From Anaerolinea sp. (GTDB lineage Bacteria > Chloroflexota > Anaerolineae > Anaerolineales > Anaerolineaceae), in contig JARKOV010000149.1 in assembly GCA_029975965.1 (NCBI GenBank), positions 1 through 64,000 on the forward strand: a stretch of 64,000 nt of DNA, read 5' to 3'. Both the position numbers and the translations under genes were made by a program. Under the pieces are notes generated by a model. The model had not been told where the DNA came from, did not search any database, and worked only from the letters and a program-made list of their open reading frames with translations. This document shows, piece after piece, positions 60,502 to 64,000 of the stretch. Positions within the stretch are counted from its first letter, which is position 1; each line of letters opens with the position of its first letter.

Positions 60502-61014
60502 TTATTCCTTGGGCTTGGGCTTGCGCACGTTGATTTCGTCAAAATTGAAGGTGTATTGGACTTCCTCGTAACCCAGCGGGTAGTCCTTGCGCAGGGGGTG
60601 ACCCTGCCAATCGTATGGCATGATGATGCGGCGCATATCAGAATGACCGCTGAAGGTCACGCCGAACATATCGAAGATCTCGCGCTCGAACCAGTTCGCA
60701 CCCGGGTAAACCCCTTCAACGGTGGGGCTGTGGGGGGCATTTCCATCCAGCGGGACACGCAGGCAGAGGATCAGCGTCTGGCCGAGGGATCGCAGGTGAT
60801 AAACGAGATGGAAACGGGGCGCCTCCTGCGGAAAATAATCGACGGCGGTGATGTCGACAAGCTGGTTGAAGCCAAATTCGTCGCGCAGAGTTTGTAAGAC
60901 CTCTACAATGCGTTCCGAGGTCACGAACAACGTGACCTCGCCGCGAAATTCTTCCACCCGGGCGTTGAAACGCTCCTGGATGGCGGTTACCGAAGGCTGA
61001 AGATTGGTTTCCAT
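60502..61014 (-). CDS. nuoC: NADH-quinone oxidoreductase subunit C
   Basis: 30-kDa subunit of the peripheral arm. 170 residues from ATG 61014 (METNLQPSV), 8 bases after nuoB. Marks are TAVDYFPQEAPRFHLVYHL, ANWFEREIFDMFGVTFSGHS, and MPYDWQGHPLRKDYPLGYE. A separate C gene, not fused to D. Confidence 0.95.
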   Translation of the reverse strand: METNLQPSVTAIQERFNARVEEFRGEVTLFVTSERIVEVLQTLRDEFGFNQLVDITAVDYFPQEAPRFHLVYHLRSLGQTLILCLRVPLDGNAPHSPTVEGVYPGANWFEREIFDMFGVTFSGHSDMRRIIMPYDWQGHPLRKDYPLGYEEVQYTFNFDEINVRKPKPKE

Positions 61015-61022
61015 GTGCGCCC

Positions 61023-61505
61023 CTACGCCCAGCGGTTGATTTTCTCTTGCTTGACTTTCTCGTGGAGGGTGATGATGCCGTGCAGCAGCCCTTCGGGTCG
61101 CGGGGGGCAACCGGCGATGTAGACTTCGACCGGCACGATCTCATCCACACCTTGCAAGATGGCGTAATTGTTGAAAACCCCCCCACAGGATGCGCAGTCG
61201 CCTAAGGCGATCACCCATTTGGGATTGGGCATCTGGTCGTACAACTGGCGCAGCACGGGGGCCATTTTGCGGCTCACCCGGCCGGCGACGATCATTAAAT
61301 CGGACTGGCGCGGGCTGGCGCGCATCAGCTCCATGCCAAAACGGCTCATATCGTAACTCGAGGCTTGCGCCGCCATCATCTCGATCGCGCAGCAGGCCAG
61401 CCCAAAAAGCATCGGCCACATGGAATTGGTGCGCGACCAGTTGACAACCTGCTCCAGGTTGGTGGTCAACACCCCCATGGTGCCGAGTTTCTGTTCTACT
61501 CCCAT
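61023..61505 (-). CDS. nuoB: NADH-quinone oxidoreductase subunit B
   Basis: Carries the terminal cluster N2 that reduces quinone. 160 residues with ligands in [27 protein letters not shown] and [12 protein letters not shown]. Its start lies inside the last codons of nuoA (10-base overlap). Confidence 0.97.
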   Translation of the reverse strand: MGVEQKLGTMGVLTTNLEQVVNWSRTNSMWPMLFGLACCAIEMMAAQASSYDMSRFGMELMRASPRQSDLMIVAGRVSRKMAPVLRQLYDQMPNPKWVIALGDCASCGGVFNNYAILQGVDEIVPVEVYIAGCPPRPEGLLHGIITLHEKVKQEKINRWA

Positions 61506-61852
61506 TCCAGTGCTCCTTTCTTCCAGGCATATAAATGCGCCACCTCTAAAACGATCACAAAGCTAATGATGAGCACCAGCCCGGGCATTCCGAGCTCGCG
61601 GAAGGAGACCGCCCAGGGCAGGAAGAACACAACTTCGATGTCGAACAGGATGAACAAAACCGCAATCAGGTAATAGCGCACGTTCATGCGCCGCGTCCCC
61701 GGTCCGTAGGGAACCATGCCGGATTCATAGGGCATCGACTTCTTGCCGCTCGGGCGACGCGGGCCAAACAGGTAACCGAGCGAAACCGCAATGAAGGCGA
61801 TGACCAATGCTAAAGCGATGATTACGACCAGGGGGAGATAATCGTCAAGCAT
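61496..61852 (-). CDS. nuoA: NADH-quinone oxidoreductase subunit A
   Basis: First gene of the nuo operon; 118 residues with three membrane helices. Marks are [20 protein letters not shown] and [23 protein letters not shown] 61852 has GGAAGGAA upstream and a good promoter at 61900-61928. All fourteen subunits A-N follow in the standard order. Confidence 0.97.
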   Translation of the reverse strand: MLDDYLPLVVIIALALVIAFIAVSLGYLFGPRRPSGKKSMPYESGMVPYGPGTRRMNVRYYLIAVLFILFDIEVVFFLPWAVSFRELGMPGLVLIISFVIVLEVAHLYAWKKGALEWE

Positions 61853-61899
61853 GGCAATATTCCTTCCAAGCTTATCTAATTACTCTTGCTAGATGAAGT

Positions 61900-61928
61900 A
61901 GTATATCATAGGTTGAAAATGGTGGCAA
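61900..61928 (-). promoter_or_regulatory. Promoter of the nuo operon
   Basis: Minus-strand -35 TTGCCA (61923-61928, five of six) and -10 TATACT (61900-61905, five of six), 17 bases apart. The start site near 61893 gives a leader of about 41 bases to the nuoA ATG. Confidence 0.7.
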
Positions 61929-62258
61929 ATTTCACAAATATAATCTTTCAATTAGGATAGAAATTATTGGAATAACCAACCGTATCGGGCATTTTCGCTC
62001 TTCTCAACCGCCGGTTGAGCCACAGGTTACTCCACTCAACCAACGATTGATTGCCTTTCACACGTCGAGATGGTAGAGTGGAACCGTTCATGAACAAAAA
62101 TATTTCTGCTCAGGCGGTTGAGGAATAAGCGCCCCAAATGCGGGCTCTCCCCAGCCAGGGCTGAGTGGTTACCACAAGAACAACGCTGCCGTATAGCTGC
62201 CCTGGCAGGGGTAGAGCCTGAGGCGGCGGAATCCAAGTCATTTGAAAGGAAGTGTGAG
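61929..62258. other. Intergenic region upstream of the XRE repeat gene with CTCAACC motifs
   Basis: No credible gene in about 330 bases. It holds four copies of CTCAACC or its complement: CTCAACCG at 62003-62010 facing CGGTTGAG at 62012-62019 (a 17-base palindrome), CTCAACC at 62035-62041 and CGGTTGAG at 62115-62122. They could be binding sites for the regulator encoded downstream. AAAGGAAG precedes its ATG. Confidence 0.4.
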
Positions 62259-63458
62259 ATGATCGACGCGAAAAAAACGGGAGCCTACATTTCCAGGCTG
62301 CGCAGGCAAAAAGATTGGACTCAGAGCGAGCTGGCAGAGCGCCTGCATGTGACCCCGCAGGCGGTCTCCCGCTGGGAGACCGGCGATTCGTTTCCTGACA
62401 TTACCCTGTTACCGGAGATCGCCCAGGCTTTCCAGGTGAGCGTGGACAGCCTGCTCAACGGTCAGCCGGACAGCATTTTCCGCGACCGAAGCCGGGTAAC
62501 CCCGGGAGACATTGCCAGCGAGATCGCCAGAGGAAACGTGGAAAACGTGGGAAAGCTGCTCCAGGAGAAGAAGGCGGATCTCCAGTCATTGATCGACGTC
62601 GCACCGCTGACCCGCCCAAGCACCATGGACCGCGTGGTGGAAAACCTGGGGAGCATCCATTTCAGCATGGAGCAAATCGTCGGGCTGGCGCCATTTGTCG
62701 GGGAAGATGTGCTGGATTCGCTGGTCGAGCAGGTGGTTGACGAAAAGCTGGACCGCGAGTACCTGGGGCATCTCGCCCCATTCTTATCGCGTGAGACGCT
62801 GGATCACCTGGTCAACCGGGCGATCGACGGGGAGATCGGGGCTGATTTTGTCACCGAGCTGGCGCCCTTTCTAAGTAAGCAGACTCTGGACGGGCTGGTC
62901 GATCGTGTTCAAGAAGGCGGATTCGGCGGCGCCGAGTTGGAGGACCTTGCCCCGTTCTTGAGCAAAGATTCGCTTGATAAGCTGGTGGAGAAAGCATTGA
63001 CCGGCGAAGTCGACGCGGATATTCTGGTGCGGCTGGCTCCCTTTCTTCGCAGTGAAACCCTCGAGCGTTTTGCCGTTCGCATCCAGGAGGGGACGCTCGA
63101 TCAGCGCCATCTCGAAGACCTGGCGCCGTTTCTGAGCAAAGAAACCCTCGAGCGGCTGGTATTTGAGAATTCTACCGGCGAAATGGATGTCCACATGCTG
63201 CGGCGCATGGCGCCATTTCTGCGTAGAGAAGCCCTCGATCGCCTGGTCGACCAGGTTTCGGAAGGCAAGTTGGAGGCGGGGCACCTGGTCGAATTGGCTC
63301 CCTTTCTCAGCCGCGAGGGGATCCGTAAGCTTATCCAACACGTCGAGACTGGGGCTATCAGCCCAGAAATCGTTGTGGAGATGGCCCCTTTTATAGACAA
63401 GGAGACGCTGGGCGCGCTGATCCGCCAGTCGATGCAGGGGAAAGAACAACGAGAGTAA
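62259..63458 (+). CDS. XRE-type regulator with ten 29-residue helical repeats
   Basis: 399 residues from ATG 62259 (AAAGGAAG upstream). Residues ~8-66 are an XRE/Cro HTH: SRLRRQKDWTQSELAERLHV then TPQAVSRWETGDSFPD. A linker (~70-113) leads to ten repeats of exactly 29 residues starting at 114, 143, 172, 201, 230, 259, 288, 317, 346 and 375. The consensus is LAPFL-S-K/R-E-T-L-D-x-L-V, then about six variable residues, then G and an acidic turn. There are no insertions between units. The repeats look helical and probably form a solenoid for protein binding. Ligand and targets unknown. Confidence 0.88.
   Translation: MIDAKKTGAYISRLRRQKDWTQSELAERLHVTPQAVSRWETGDSFPDITLLPEIAQAFQVSVDSLLNGQPDSIFRDRSRVTPGDIASEIARGNVENVGKLLQEKKADLQSLIDVAPLTRPSTMDRVVENLGSIHFSMEQIVGLAPFVGEDVLDSLVEQVVDEKLDREYLGHLAPFLSRETLDHLVNRAIDGEIGADFVTELAPFLSKQTLDGLVDRVQEGGFGGAELEDLAPFLSKDSLDKLVEKALTGEVDADILVRLAPFLRSETLERFAVRIQEGTLDQRHLEDLAPFLSKETLERLVFENSTGEMDVHMLRRMAPFLRREALDRLVDQVSEGKLEAGHLVELAPFLSREGIRKLIQHVETGAISPEIVVEMAPFIDKETLGALIRQSMQGKEQRE
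62598..63455 (+). repeat. 87-bp tandem repeats coding the 29-residue units
   Basis: Ten in-frame units of 87 bases. The protein pattern is kept far better than the DNA, so the units are old or under selection. The first (VAPLTRPSTMD) is the most diverged, the last is cut short by the stop codon. Confidence 0.9.
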
Positions 63459-63478
63459 TTGAACGGTCAACATCCTCT

Positions 63479-63513
63479 GCGGCGAGGGCGCAGCGCCGCT
63501 GCGCCCTTGCCGC
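63479..63513. terminator. GC-rich hairpin after the XRE repeat gene
   Basis: Arms at 63479-63495 and 63497-63513 pair over 17 positions with one G-T mismatch. It lies between the XRE gene and the convergent membrane protein gene. No T-run follows. Confidence 0.6.
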
Positions 63514-63530
63514 ATGATCGCCCCCAACGG

Positions 63531-64000
63531 TCACTGCAAACCCTCGATGGAATAAATCGAAACGCCCTGCTCGCGATACAAGAGGGTCAGTCGCGGGCAA
63601 CCGTCCAGCGCCGAGGCCTGCAGGCTGCCCTTCCCATCGTGAAGGTACACATGGCTTAGCTGTGCGTCGCGGACGATGTCCCAAAAGGCGGGGGTGCAGC
63701 CTGAGAGTTCCTGCGCCTCGTCAGCCAGGCGGTTGGTCTTGGCCACGCTTTCCGGGGATTCCCACATGTAAGGGACGGGCGGGACGACGGTGTAAAAACC
63801 GGCGAAGGGCATCAGCCAGTAACCCCCGTCGGTTCCGCGTTCGATCGAGCCTTGCCAGGATGTCGAGTTGATATAAAACCTGGCCGTCTCCGGGATGTTG
63901 GCGCGCGCCCATTCGAGCGCGACCAAATCGGCCCGATCGGCGATGACCGTGCCGGGGTTGACGATGGAGCGCATTTCCCGCACGCCCCAGGCCAGCAGCA
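63531..64000 (-). CDS. C-terminal part of a membrane protein cut by the right edge
   Basis: The frame is open to the edge (LLAWGVREMRSIV upstream of an internal GTG), so this is the 3' end of a longer gene. The visible ~155 residues begin at what looks like the end of a membrane helix. An outer domain follows with ALEWARANIPETARFYINST, DGGYWLMPFAGF and a C-terminus YREQGVSIYSI. This layout recalls the outer tail of GT-C-type glycosyltransferases such as the 38212-39783 gene, whose tail has ANTPAGARVFQTDW. Family uncertain. Confidence 0.6.
   Translation of the reverse strand, partial: LLAWGVREMRSIVNPGTVIADRADLVALEWARANIPETARFYINSTSWQGSIERGTDGGYWLMPFAGFYTVVPPVPYMWESPESVAKTNRLADEAQELSGCTPAFWDIVRDAQLSHVYLHDGKGSLQASALDGCPRLTLLYREQGVSIYSIEGLQ

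Overview
The window looks like chromosomal DNA of a bacterium in the Chloroflexota, most likely class Anaerolineae. This is inferred from several things. GC content is about 60% by eye. Exported lipoproteins carry long Thr/Pro-rich linkers after the lipobox. The protein families are typical of that class (DUF3048, DUF4388, DUF4126, DUF2085, bactofilin, DUF362 lipoprotein, a complete 14-gene nuo operon). Many genes have a -10 box only 6-7 bases before the ATG, as in leaderless transcription. No rRNA, tRNA, IS element, phage gene or CRISPR array was recognised, and gene density is high throughout.

Layout. 1-4.4 kb: start of an unknown gene at the left edge, then a phnD-phnC-phnE importer operon (minus strand) behind a promoter with a Pho-box-like 11-bp direct repeat. 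4.4-16.2 kb: mostly single genes: YccF membrane protein, PQQ-type sugar dehydrogenase, an orphan FbpC/PotA-like ATPase coupled to a DUF402 protein, three small membrane genes, DUF3048 lipoprotein, 3-methyladenine glycosylase, a lipoyl-like/PglD fusion, bactofilin, a CPBP-like protein lacking its histidines, and a degenerate prolyl-tRNA synthetase homologue. 16.2-23.5 kb (minus): YgiT zinc finger, signal peptidase I, a five-gene operon (DUF4388, small GTPase, alpha/beta hydrolase, V4R protein, beta-helix acyltransferase-like protein) and an ABC exporter.

23.6-33 kb (plus): DUF2568, AAC(6')-like acetyltransferase, C39 peptidase-TPR, HAD phosphatase, threonine synthase, CoaE with an extra C-terminal domain, the cyclic-di-AMP pair cdaA-cdaR, and der. 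33-34.7 kb: tpiA with a sugar-nucleotide epimerase. 34.9-38.1 kb: a compact sulfur module (ArsR regulator, SQR-like flavoprotein, DUF1641, DsrC/TusE-like, DsrE-like). 38.2-47.3 kb: GT-C-like membrane protein, DUF5667 protein with a 126-residue Asp/Asn/Gly tail, a NarL-type two-component system, and an operon of DegT aminotransferase, PH-like membrane protein, DUF92 and DUF362.

47.4-61.9 kb is the complete nuoA-N respiratory complex I operon on the minus strand with a clear promoter. After a 400-base intergenic stretch comes an XRE-type regulator whose C-terminal two thirds are ten exact 29-residue repeats, and then the 3' end of a membrane protein cut by the right edge. The most notable items are the XRE repeat protein, the degenerate ProRS, the recurrent leaderless promoter layout, the sulfur module, and long perfect intergenic hairpins that mostly lack U-tracts.
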